Part shown: positions 10,990 through 21,800 of the stretch, in pieces | How the letters are laid out: the number at the start of each line of letters is the position of its first letter | How positions within the stretch are numbered: position 1 is the first letter of the stretch | Notes under the pieces: model-generated | The model's database searches: none | Told to the model about the DNA's origin: nothing | What the model saw: only the letters and a program-made list of their open reading frames with translations | Program-made: the position numbers and the translations under genes | Assembly (NCBI GenBank): GCA_026770025.1 | Contig: JAMXDE010000012.1 | Coordinates: 1,302,001 to 1,366,000 of the forward strand | Source of the DNA: Craspedostauros australis | Lineage: Eukaryota > Bacillariophyta > Bacillariophyceae > Mastogloiales > Achnanthaceae | Reading direction: 5' to 3' | Length of the DNA: 64,000 nt

Positions 10990-12970
10990 TAAATGTGACA
11001 AAGCGCTTCCGGTCTTCATCTGTGTGTATGCGTGCACCGGTCTTGTTCCTTCGTTTGGATTTAACCTGTCTGTTCTTACTGACATTGTGCATGTGACAAG
11101 TTTGCACGATCGACCCTGCGCGGCATGACTCCATACCCGGTTTGTTTCAGCAATACTGCACAGAAACATGTCAGACATGACATGAAGAACAACAAATCAT
11201 CCCACGTACAACATCACTCGCGCACCATCCGACATGATCCTTCTGCTGTTCGTCTGTTGCTGTGTGTGCTGTTCTTTTTCGTTTGGTTCGATTTAACCTG
11301 TCTGTGCTTGGTAACGTTGCACATGTGGCAAGTTCGCACGATCAACCCTGCGCGCCATGACGCCATACCCTGTTTGTTGCAACCGTACTAGACACGACAT
11401 GAAGAACACATCATCCCACGTACAACATCACTCGCGCACCATCCGACATGATCCTTCTGCTCTTCGTCTGTTTCTGTGTGTGCTGGTCTTTTTTGTTCGT
11501 TTCGATTGAACCTGTCTGTGCTTGGTGACGTTGCACATGTGGCAAGTTCGCACGATCAACCCTGCGCGCCATGACTCCATACCCTGTTTGTTGCAACCGT
11601 ACTAGACACGACATGAAGAACACATCATTGTGCATACAACATCACTTGCGCACCATCCGACATGATCCTTCTGCTGTTCGTCTGTTGCTGTGTGTGCTGT
11701 TCTTTTTCGTTTGGTTCGATTTAACCTGTCTGTGCTTGGTGACGTTGCACATGTGGCAAGTTCGCACGATCAACCCTGCGCGCCATGACTCCATACCCTG
11801 TTTGTTGCAACCGTACTAGACACGACATGAAGAACACATCATCCCACGTACAACATCACTCGCGCACCATCCGACATGATCCTTCTGCTCTTCGTCTGTT
11901 TCTGTGTGTGCTGGTCTTTTTCGTTCGTTTCGGTTGAACCTGTCTGTTCTTACCGACTTTGTGCATGTGACAAGTTTGCACAATCGACCCTGTGCTCGAT
12001 TACTACATACCCTGTTTGTTGCAACCGTACTAGACACGACATGAAGAACACATCATTGTGCATACAACATCACTTGCGCACCATCCGACATGGTCCTCCT
12101 TCTCTTTGTCTGTTTCTGTGTGTGCTGGTCTTTTTCGTTCGTTTCGATTTAGCCTATCTCTTCTTACTGACGTTGTGCATGTGACAAGTTTGCACGATTG
12201 ACCCTCTGTGTGCCATGACGCCATACCCGGTTTGTTTCAGGAACACTGCACAGAGACATGCCAGAAACGACGTGCGGAACAACAAATTATCCCACGTACA
12301 ACATCACTCATGCACCATCCGACACGGTCCTCCTGCTCTTGGTCTGTTTCTGTGTGTGCCGGTAATTTTTGTTCGTCTCGATTGAACCGGTCTGTTCTTG
12401 CCGACGTTGCACATGTGACAAGTTTGCACGATCGACCCTCTGTGTGCCATGAGTCCACACCCGGTTTGTTTCAGCAATACTGCACAGAGACATGCCAGAA
12501 ACGACGTGTGGAACAACAAATTATCCCACATACAACATCACCCACACATCATCCGACACGATCCTCCTGCTCTTCGTCTGTGTGTATGCGTGCGCCGGTC
12601 TTTTTTGTTCGTTTCGATTGAATCTGTCTGTTCTTGCCGACGTTGCACATGTGGCAAGTTCGCACGATCGACCCTGTGTGCCATGACGCCATGGCGGGTT
12701 TGTTTCACCAACACTGCACAGAGACATGCCAGAAACGACGTGCGGAACAACAAATCATCCCACATACAACGTCGATCGCGCACCATCCGCCACGTCCCTC
12801 CTTCTCTTTGTCTGTTTCTGTGTGTGCTGGGTCTTTTTGTTTGTTTTGATTTAGCCTATCTGTCCGTACTTGTTCATGTTGCACATGTTACTACTTTGTA
12901 TGGTTGGCCCTGTGCGCCATGACTCCATACCCGGTTTGTTGGGACAATACTGCACAGACATGAGGCCCAC
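10990..12970. repeat. Tandem array, 214-bp units then about 234-bp units
   Basis: The marker caccatccgacatgatcc or its variants recurs with starts at about 11221, 11435, 11649, 11863, 12077, 12311, 12544 and 12779. The first four spacings are exactly 214 bp and the later ones are about 233-235 bp. The longer units carry an extra cactgcacagagacatgcc segment that the short ones have replaced with ccgtactagacacgac. Diverged partial units lie at both edges. Open frames within the array repeat with it and show no domain. Confidence 0.88.
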
Positions 12971-13249
12971 GTACAGAATTGCGCGGGCAGAATCAAACAC
13001 AGCACATCCAACCCTCCTCTGTGTCCGTGAATGCACTGCGTTTTTTGCCAGTCCGAACCAACACAAATGGCGAATGCCAACAAGCCGCACAACATGCTAA
13101 ATTTTGCATGTTCTTGTGTGTTCAGAACAAATCAACAATAGCAGCACTTGCCCTGCATGTTTTCCTCTCTCTGTTGCTGAATTTCATAGTTCACTGCTTG
13201 ATGTCACAATTTTGTCCTCCATCCTGTTGGTACATCAAGGCACATCAGA

Positions 13250-14295
13250 ATGGCATCAGAGACAACAGAGACAGCCATTGCATGCAAGGGAATGGAGCTT
13301 CTGGGACAAGCGTTTGAGCCTAGACTCCAGACTCCACCATCGTACGGCGTGCAAACATGTTTCCGAAGCAACTTCGGAACCCACACCAAAGTGGCAGCCA
13401 TGGCGTGGGACAGACTGAATGAGGAGGACTTACTGCCGTGGAATGCAACAATGGAGCACCTGCTGTGCGCTCTCATGTTTCTCAAACAATATTCGACATG
13501 GGGCGTGCTGGCAGGGCAAATGGGAAAGGATGTGAAAACTATACAGAAGTGGACCTGGATTATTCTTCGTGCGTTGGGTCTCCTCAGCCGTGAACTTGTA
13601 AGTGGCACAACTTTGGAACATCAACATCCAGACTGCAACATACACAATGCAATTGATGAGCAGCATGCCTTACGTCTCACATTCTCTTTATCTTCCAATG
13701 TTCACATGTGTTCATCCTATCCCAGATATGTTTTGAAGATCGGAAAATGGGATGTGCACCAGGAACTACAACAATGGCATCTGTAGATGGCACTGACTTC
13801 CCCATCATGGAGCCTGTTTTGTATGATCCAGGCTGGTATTCCCACAAATTTCAAGCTGCAGGGCTCCGATACGAAACTTGCGTTTCCATTGCAAAAGGGC
13901 ACCTTGTGTGGGTGGATGGACCATATCCTTGTGGGGAGTGGCCGGACATCAAAATTTATCGAGAGAAGCTCCTACATGAGTTGGATCCTTTCGAACAGGT
14001 CATTGCAGACCGTGGGTACAGAGGTGAGCGAAGCTGCTGCTTGGATCGCACTCGACGCAATGGTGTGATTCGTGCACGCCATGAAACCGTACACAAAAGG
14101 TTCAAGAACTGGAAGTGCCTGAAGCAAAAATGGCGGCACTTACTGGAGAAGCACCAGTATGCAATGTACTCGGTTGCCGCAATCACGCAGTTGGAACTGA
14201 AACATACAAATCCATTGTTTAACCTCACCGAAACAATGGGAGTGATCAGAGAGATGGATGATTGGTTGGATTCCCTGGTGGAACCGGAAGAATAA
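13250..14295 (+). CDS. PIF/Harbinger-like DDE transposase, two exons, 305 aa
   Basis: Exon 1 is 13250-13597 and exon 2 is 13726-14295; the 128-bp intron runs from GTAAGT to CCCAG and both exons meet in phase 0. Residues about 45-116 form a helix-turn-helix-like region (AMAWDRLNEEDLLPWN, TWGVLAGQMGKDVKTIQKW). The DDE core follows: first Asp in VDGTDFPIMEP (about 137), KFQAAGLRYE, GHLVWVDGPYPCGEWPD, second Asp in IADRGYRG (about 211), and Glu in RARHETVHKRFK (about 236). Known: this pattern belongs to the DDE_Tnp_4-type endonuclease that cuts and joins transposon ends. All three acidic residues are present and the frame is open, so it could be active. It is about 1.5 kb from the right terminal repeat of the element. 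Confidence 0.88.
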
Positions 14296-14388
14296 GCAAC
14301 ACTCACATGCAACAAAACAACGAACTTTAAATAGCAACAACAACCATCACTTTTCAATCTATTCGTCACCGGAACTGCTGGAAAGTTG

Positions 14389-14726
14389 ATGCAGTTGGCT
14401 GGACCAACAGACAAAGTATCCCAGGCCAAACCAAGGTGGACTGAAGGAGTGATCCTTGTCTGCAAAGGTAAGAATAAGGACAAGGACAAGGAAGAAGAGA
14501 AGAAACAGAGGCACGAAGCAGTTTGTTTGCAATCATGATTGTGTTGTTGACAAACACATGGGGGGACAAGAAGAAGCTGCTTGTACAACATAAGAACAAC
14601 AACTATGCAAATAGCCTGGTAGTTTTGGACTCCTGCATCCAACAAATCCGGCACATCATGCAACCATCAAGGTCCACGGAGATGGGGGCAGAGGCCGTTG
14701 TTACAGCTCTCAGCATCCTGAAGTAA
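14389..14726 (+). CDS. Possible small third gene of the element
   Basis: An ATG at 14389 opens a 49-codon frame (MQLAGPTDKVSQAKPRWTEG, then a Lys/Glu-rich stretch) ending at 14538. The KPRWTEG segment recalls the start of Myb/SANT-like or trihelix proteins that accompany Harbinger transposases. Just downstream another frame carries NTWGDKKKLLVQHKNNN and ends SILK at 14726. The two could be exons of one gene (a GTAAGA word lies at 14468) or a decayed gene. No splice pair of normal size joins them convincingly, so the call is weak. Confidence 0.3.
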
Positions 14727-15752
14727 GGCAGCACTCCATCAGAAGGAAGCAACTACATGTCAATCAACATCATCAAGGAAGCTCGGCAAGGAGCAGGCTG
14801 AGACGGCCTGATATGGACTGCACAGTTCGACCGTGGAGAAAGCACGGTCGAAACCCTGCCAGGTCATCAGAGCGCCGCAAACCCTTCCACTGGCAAACCA
14901 AAGTGACTCACGAGCTGTGACACGTGACATTACAACAATGGTCAGGCCTAAATCACCTCCTCCTTGAAGAATACCAGTGCGTCATCATGTTTCAGTGCAT
15001 GGACACCGATTGCCAAGCCTTTGCAGAGCTGCCTCGAAGATCTATGCTTACCCACCATGTGTAAGCTGGCTTTGCACCTAGCAGGAGCCAGGACGACTCT
15101 AGCAGAGGAGCTTCTTGCCATGACACATGGCAAGCCGTATATGGAGGCCACAGTTGGTCCAGAGCATGGAGCATGGCTGCACCGTTCACCATCTGCATCC
15201 AACATCCTCCAGCGTGACCACACGCCCGGCATGCCTCACACGAGTCACTGCAATGGCAGCTGGCACTGCCACGTGCGTCTCCCGCATGTATGTAATATAT
15301 GTACAGGCATATGTAATTGCATGCAACCACACGGCAAGGCAAGACCTGCCAACATGATCCATTCCCACTGAATGGTTCATGTGGAATGAATGCAGCAGTA
15401 CGAAAACACCGGTGGCACATAGTTTTGGAATACAGTCTATATGGTACAACAATAACAGAAAAATATCTGTACACAGCATGCATGGGGAGGAAGAGAGAAG
15501 CAACTTGCATTGTTCGTATGGTAGGCTGGACCACTATTAGTTGTTACAGGGTGGTGGTAAAGTGTGGATGCAAGTTATGGACGAAGTTGCAATGGAGGAT
15601 GGGCTTGTTCTCCCAAACCCAAAGCAAGTCACAAATACACGAGGAAAGCAACAGCAGAACCTGTGAAATGGCTGATTCCAACGAAGACCAAGAAAATGTG
15701 GAAAATAGCAACAATGGACCCACTTTCTATTCTTTCTGAGTCGCATTTACAA
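14727..15752. other. Right interior of the element, no clear gene
   Basis: About 1 kb between the small open frames and the right terminal repeat. Open frames on both strands overlap (for example 14992-15534 minus and 14964-15371 plus) and show no domain. The region is likely noncoding terminal sequence of the transposon. Confidence 0.45.
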
Positions 15753-15779
15753 AAAAAACGCCGTTTTCCCTTCCCCTCC
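15753..15779 (-). repeat. Right terminal inverted repeat
   Basis: Inverted copy of 5515-5541 with one mismatch. It is followed on the + strand by CAA at 15780-15782, matching the left flank. Confidence 0.75.
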
Positions 15780-17292
15780 CAAGAGGATCGCTCACAGTCG
15801 TCTTGATTCGAGGTTTGACTGGTGACAAATTCATGCAGGCTCGACATGTTTGAACAAAGCACAACCGTGATTCACAGAAGCAGAATAAATGATACTGTGG
15901 ACGACGAACACCGGATACTGCTGGCTCCCTGACCTCTCTCCACTCTTCCACGCTTGCGCCAACATACTTGCGAGAGTCCACTTGGTCGATACAGCTCTGG
16001 AATCCCAGACTGGCTGTTGGCTGCGAGAGTTGCATGGAGTTTTGGATGATCTGTGTCACACATAACGATAAAGCCAGAGACGAATCACAATTGGGACATC
16101 ATCGCCGTCGATGTGTCTTCCCCAAAGTGCCTCGCTCCGTGCAGAGGCGCAGCAGCACAAAACTCTTCACCCTTTCCTCTCCAATCGACTTCAAGCAGAG
16201 CTGGTGGAGGCTGCACAGCCGTCGGAAGGAGTTGCTCATTTGACACGAGTGCTGTGCTTTCGACGCAGGCAGTATGGAACTGTGATACGAGTACGAGCAG
16301 AGCAGCGCAGGTCACCGATGGCACGGATAACAGGACATCAATCAAGGTTGCTCATGAGAGTTCTGCTCGAGATGTTCTGTCGCAAGCATGTTTGAACATC
16401 ACTGTGAGCTCTTGCGGTCTCTCTCTCTCTCTCTTGCTGGAGAGAGGAGCGCATTGCACTTGTGTCCGCAATACAGCTCAAGCGGGTTCATTGGATGCAG
16501 CGCAAGAGTCATGTCCCTCATTTTGTTCCCGCATCATCTGCTAGATACTGCGTCAAGATGAGTGAGCCTGCCCAGCGGCGCCGAGAACCCACAGAATAGA
16601 TTGTTCACAGTCAGCTATTGCATTGCCTAACGAGCAACATATCTTCAACAGAGGTGGCAGAACCGCCAATCTATCCTCTCGCTCTCTTGCTTTCTTTGGT
16701 TTATTGGTTTCATTGTTAGATCTCGCCACGCGGTATCGATGTCGAGCCTGTCGTCGCACAAGCCGACTTAAACGACTGATGTGTTGGCAGCGGCGTTAGT
16801 GCCATCCTGTTGTGATCCATTTGGGCGACGCTCTTGCTCACCTGGCTCCAGACCTTCGTTGTTCCTTCACAACAGCAATGACAAATAGAATACACACAAC
16901 TTGTAACGTGGCTGTCATCCACTGTGCTCCCATTTGGAGCGGAATGACAAGTTGCAATTGACCATGTGTGATGCCATCTCATGATCTGACTGTTCATGCC
17001 CAGCGTGCCTCCGATTCCTCTCTGTCGAGCTATGCGGCCGCATGAAGCAAGTTTGCTCCAGCCACTCAGCTCCAGCAGGTCAGCCAACTATAACAATAGG
17101 GTGAAATGGGCAAGTGCCATTGATTCAGCATATTCGTCCAATATTATAGAATTAGACGAACGCGTTTTCTCATTCTATTGCGAGGCTGCGTGCGTGTGTT
17201 TGTGTCTGGGGCAACAGGATTGCCGCATTGTGTGCCTCCGATAGAAGATATGGAGTACGCTGCTCAACTCACATTTGTCTCTGTCTATGACA
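15780..17292. other. No supported gene
   Basis: Open frames are short and conflicting (16053-16544 plus, 16716-17087 minus, 15727-16059 minus) and none shows a domain. A CT-rich run sits at about 16420-16436. The part next to 17293 may be the 3' flank of the PARP-family pseudogene. Confidence 0.4.
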
Positions 17293-18151
17293 TCACGTAC
17301 GGAGTAGAGAGGATGTGACAAAGTACTCTGGGTAGGCCTGGGCGTCGTGATGCACCACAAAGGTGGATGGATTGTCCATGTTGTCGACCGTGGAATCAAA
17401 GAGTTCCGTCTGTTGGTTAGGTTTGGTGTCAGGGATCAGGTGGTTGCTTGTTCCTTGGCAAAAGTCTCCAATAGCTGCGCGGCACATGAACATGCGTTGG
17501 ACGCTGTCGTCATCAGGGACGGAGTATGTACGATTGGCCGAGGCGGATAGATCGCTTGCAAAGTATACACCTTTGCCGTACTTTGTTCCGTTGCGCCCGG
17601 CAAATGATCGATTGAATCCCTGTCTCTCGATCTTGGCGGCGTGCTCCCTTGTCGTGCCATGAAAGAGCCATTTGTACTCCGCAGACTGCCTGTGGTTGTT
17701 CACAACGGTTTCAGGATGCTCTTCGAAGGCAACCTCCATCGTTTGCTTTTTGGCTGCATAGGTCTGCCATAGCACCAGGTTTTGAATGCGCTCAATTGAG
17801 GCGATGTCGATGCTTTGGCCTGAAGAGCTGCACGGAGCGTGTTGAACGAAGCTGACCACATCTTTCTATTCTTCGGAATGATGGCACAGTTGAAATCGTC
17901 CATGGTTGAAGCTCTGCTTGTCGTTGCTGAATCTCTCCCATGCAGGTGGTGTTTCCGATGAGACAGCCATTCCCTTCATGCCCTTGATGATATCGCCCAT
18001 CATATCGACGGTGGGGGCGCTGACTGCTGTAATCGGAAACCAACCGGAGGTGGCGCAGTTTTTGCAATGCCTGCGACAGTGTTTCGATTGGCGTGCAAAA
18101 GGCAGATGAAGTTGGTACAGCCTTGATTGTGCCTGCGCGCAATTTGAATGG
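17293..18151 (-). pseudogene. PARP-family gene, catalytic part (split by copia insertion)
   Basis: The frame at 17859-17293 encodes a mono-ADP-ribosyltransferase domain of the PARP14/PARP10 type: SIERIQNLVLWQTYAAKK, WLFHGT (NAD-binding His), GFNRSFAGRNGTKYGKGVYFA (Tyr of the triad), and the closing VVHHDAQAYPEYFVT. These enzymes move ADP-ribose from NAD+ to proteins or nucleic acids. Reading upstream in the same frame gives PPAWERFSNDKQSFNHGR and then SEE, a TAG stop, and KDVVSFVQ. The stop sits where related proteins usually have Tyr, so a nonsense change is likely. Further upstream the protein-like frame shifts near 18050. The copia element lies immediately upstream at 18152, between this part and the WWE-bearing 5' part. 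With an in-frame stop, a frame change and a 5.9-kb insertion, the gene is almost certainly dead. Confidence 0.8.
18146..18151. repeat. Target-site duplication of the copia element, left copy
   Basis: gaatgg at 18146-18151 is repeated at 24050-24055, directly outside the two LTRs. Copia insertions normally duplicate 5 bp; the sixth matching base may be chance. Confidence 0.8.
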
Positions 18152-18814
18152 TGTTGAAACAGGTCTCAATCCTGTTGCTCATGTAGACCGGGTGGGGCTA
18201 CAATTGGTTCACTAAGTTAGTTGTTCTGTTATCCCGGGTTTGTAGGTTGGTGATTCCTCTTTCTCTGCGATTTATGAGCTCGACTTGTCTGTCAAAAGTC
18301 AACTCATGTCAATCTCCAGTTGCCCTGCAAACTCGTGTAGTTCTGACTCCTATTGAGTCAGATCATTTCCTAATTCCTAACGATCCACCGCGATGTGAAT
18401 CCTCGACCTGCGCCAGTTTCCCGCAGTTCGTCGTGTTGTTGTCTTATTTGGTCTTGGTTGTGTCAGACAGAGATTCAGGAACTCGATTGCGTCAGTCTCT
18501 AATCCTGACGTCTTACCTAAGTGGTTCCTCTCATCCATATATATCTGGTCTTGCTCCTCTGCTGACGTTCATGCTCTGCTCCTCACGTTCCCGCTGACGT
18601 TAGATTCCTCTCGGCTCGTAGATTATTTGTTTCTGAAGATTCCGAGATTCTTTCGTCATATTCGAGGATTCTGCTGTAAATTTCCGTTTTCGGGTTTGGA
18701 ACATTTGATCGTGAGAAGGAGTTCTGGACAAACAAATATGTGTGAGCAGTCATTTGCGCAACTGTGACCCCTACCGGGTCATACACGAATCTGAATATTC
18801 GTCATGTTCCAACA
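18152..18814 (-). repeat. 3' LTR of the copia element
   Basis: 663 bp with TGTTG/CAACA ends. It is identical in the compared stretches to 23387-24049 at a constant offset of 5,235 bp. Confidence 0.95.
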
Positions 18815-18866
18815 CTCTCCCTGTTTGTGCAGAACCTCTCCTTTCATCTCAAAATGACGTCGATTG

Positions 18867-21800
18867 TCACTTCAACCCTCCTTGTCTGATGGATGGCACC
18901 AGCCTCTCATGAATGCTCTCCTTCACATTCTTGGTCATGGGATCCGCGAAGTTCATCTCGGATGGTGTGAACTTCATGGTCATCTCTCCTCCCTGTACCA
19001 TTTCCTTGATGAAGTGATATGCCACATCGATGTGCTTGGTGCGTAGTCCAACCTGCTGGTTCTTGGTCAAGAAGATTGCTCCAGTGTTGTCGCCATGTAG
19101 AGTGATCTGCGTGTTGGTTCCAGTCATCTCATCCAGCAGCATCTTGGCGAACTTGCATTCGGTTGCGCAGTTTGCCATCGACACGTACTCCGCCTCTGTG
19201 CTCGAGAGTGTCACCGATCGCTGTGTCTTGGACTGCCAGCTCACAAGACACCCTCCGACCGTCACGATGTTGCCTGAGACGCTGCGACGATGATCCTTGT
19301 TCGTTGCGTAATCCGAATCGCACCATGCTTCGATCTCCAGCCTGCGCGGCTTCCTGAGCTTGATGGCATAGCTGTCCTCCTTCGCAATCTCAGCCTTGAT
19401 GTATCCGATCAGTCTCGCCATCGCCTTCCAGTGTTCCTTGGTTGGATGCTCCAGATGTGATGCAAGTTCTCTGACAGCGTTGGCACACTCTGGTCCCACT
19501 TTCTTCATCATCCAGAGAAGCTTGCCAACAATGGATCGGTATCCAGCTCGATTGTCCACTTCATCATCTTCGGTCGCCTTCACCAGGGTAGTTGATGGGT
19601 ATCCTGGGGTCTCAAAGAGTCTAATGTTCGATTCGTAGTGCTGTTCGAATTCCTTGATCATCTGCTCCACGAAGTCGTCCATGGTGACCACCAGGCACTT
19701 GCCATCTGCATCAGTCATCCTCTTGTACCATACTCCCAGATGTTTGGTGAGCTCTCCAAGGTCCGTGATGTTGAACTTGCGTGCGATCTCTTCCTTGATC
19801 CATTCGACTGTGACTGGGTCTCCTCCGATAGCAGCATCGTCGACATACACGATCACCAGTGCTGTGACTTGCCCGCTCGACTTGTACACGAACAAGCATG
19901 GATCTGCCAGACTCTTGGTGAATCCAATGTCCACCAGTGCTGCTGTGAAAGTCTTCATCCATGCTCTGGGTGCTTGAACCGTTCCATACACCGCCTTCAG
20001 CAGTTTTGCAACATGCTTGTGACGATATTCCGGATCTGCCCTTCCGTCAAAGTCTCCGTCCACGAATCCTTCTGGGATCTCGATGTACACCTCTTCTTCA
20101 ATCTCTGCGTTCAGGAATGCTGCCTCCACATCCAGGGCTTTGATCACCCATCCAGTGTTGGCCAGGCACACCGCCAGCATTGTTCGAATTGTGGTATCAC
20201 TTGCGACCAGGGAGAATGACTCTGTGAAGTCCACTCCAGGGATCTGTTCGTATCCCTTCACCACCAGCCTCGCTTTGTACCGTGTTGACCCATCCTGTTC
20301 GGACTTCTTCACGAATATCCAGCGAGACTTGAGTGCAGTGCGTCCTCGTCCCATGCTGCCTCGATCAATGACTTGGAGACAGTCGCGCTTCTGGAAGTTG
20401 TGAACCTCCTTTTCAGCTGCTCCCTTCCACTTGTCACCATCTGGCCTGCTCAGAGCGTCCTTGAGCGTCTTTGGCAGCCCTGGATCAGAAGTAAGGGAAG
20501 CGTTAAAAACCATCAACACTCTCCCGGATCTGGTGTTTGGCCTTCCATCATTCCGGCCTTGCACCTCGTAGGATCTCCAGGTCTGTAGTTTCGCTCGCTC
20601 TCTCTCCATCTTGGATGACCCTCTCCCAGCTTGCGGAACTGCCAGACGAGTTGGATGTCTCTCACGTTGGTTCGCAGGTGTCACATGCCGTTCATTCGCC
20701 TGATGCACATCCACCATCTCGAAGTCATCCATGCCCTCATTTCCATCCGAATCAGAGACAAGCCCAGGATCCACAACGATTCCGTTGATATCGTCCCGGA
20801 CATGGTCGGTTGGGTCCGCCATCACACCGCTCTCATCGTCCGAAATGACATGAGGAAGTTCATCGATGCTGACCATCTTTGGAATCTTGGTGGTTGCCGC
20901 TCTCTCCCCAGTGGACGGAGTCATCATCAGTGGAACATCCGCGTCGACCACAGGCTTCTCATCTGGGACTGCGGCTGCGGTTGCTGCTGGTGTTGGATTG
21001 GATGCAGGCTCAGGTTGTGCAATGATCTCCACACCATCCACGACCCCTGCTCCATGCCACTCCATCCAGTTCAGGTCTCTGGACATCACCACCTTGTTGG
21101 TATCGACCTTCAGCATCCGGTAGGTATCGCCTGCATGGTTGTCAGCATAGCCCAGCATCACCGTTTTGAATGCTTTCGGTGTAAGCTTCGGCTTCTTGGC
21201 GCGATCCGTTACGTATCCGACGCGTCCCCATTCCATCAGATGCGGATAGAGCTTGGGATTCTGGCCGTAGAAGGTTTCATCTGGACTCTTGTCGTTGCCT
21301 GTCGTGACCGTCAGGTTATGGAGCCGGGTTGCCGTGTGGATTGCCTCCGCCCAAAGCCGTCCTTGTGCCTCATCAGTGAGATCAGCATCCAACATGAGCG
21401 CCAGTGCCGAATCTCGAATCGTCACGAATCCTCTCTCAACAACACCATTCATCATTGGTGTGTTGGGGGCGGTGTACTCCAGTTGGATTCCATGCTCGTC
21501 ACAGACCTTCTCCAGCTTCCCTTGGTTCTCACCAGCGTTGTCACACCGAATGGCCTCCACCTTCAGGTCTGCACCTTTGAGTTTGGTGAGTAGAGTCTCC
21601 ACCTGTCCTGCAAGCTGGCTCTTGTTTGTCAGGAAGTAACTCCACTTCTTCTTGGAAACCTCATCCACGATCAACAGCCAGTAGTTGCTTCCTTTGGCCG
21701 TCTTCTTGTATGGACCAGAGATGTCCAGGTATAGGCGTTGAGCGATGTGGGTAGCTTTCTCAAATGCCTTCTTCCTCACTCCCTTCGCCTTTGCTTTTGC

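Larger units (their letters stand above)
5515..15779. mobile_element. Large PIF/Harbinger-like DNA transposon, 10,265 bp
   Basis: Seen: 5515-5541 and the reverse complement of 15753-15779 agree at 26 of 27 bases, and weaker similarity continues inward (both reach an AATGCGAC-like word). CAA flanks both ends (5512-5514 and 15780-15782), as expected for a 3-bp target duplication. Inside are a DDE transposase gene (13250-14295, +), an accessory gene (8985-5920, -), a possible small third gene near 14.4 kb, and about 3 kb of tandem repeats. Known: PIF/Harbinger elements have short inverted termini, 3-bp duplications (usually TWA) and a transposase plus a second DNA-binding protein. CAA departs from TWA, so subfamily assignment is open. 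The size is well above the usual few kb. The alternative, chance placement of two related short elements around a transposase, is less likely given orientation and duplication. Confidence 0.7.

Noticed and set aside
11276-11300. ggttcgattt words resembling a tRNA B box
   Set aside because: Part of the tandem repeat, with no cloverleaf or A box at the right distance.
10659-13100. Many frames of 60-157 codons on both strands
   Set aside because: They recur with the tandem array period and carry no domain.
18152-18814. Identical 116- and 67-codon frames in both LTRs
   Set aside because: They are chance open frames within the LTR; their identity was used only to judge age.
19638-21593. Plus frames of 193 and 320 codons inside the copia element
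   Set aside because: Antisense to gag-pol; no domain.
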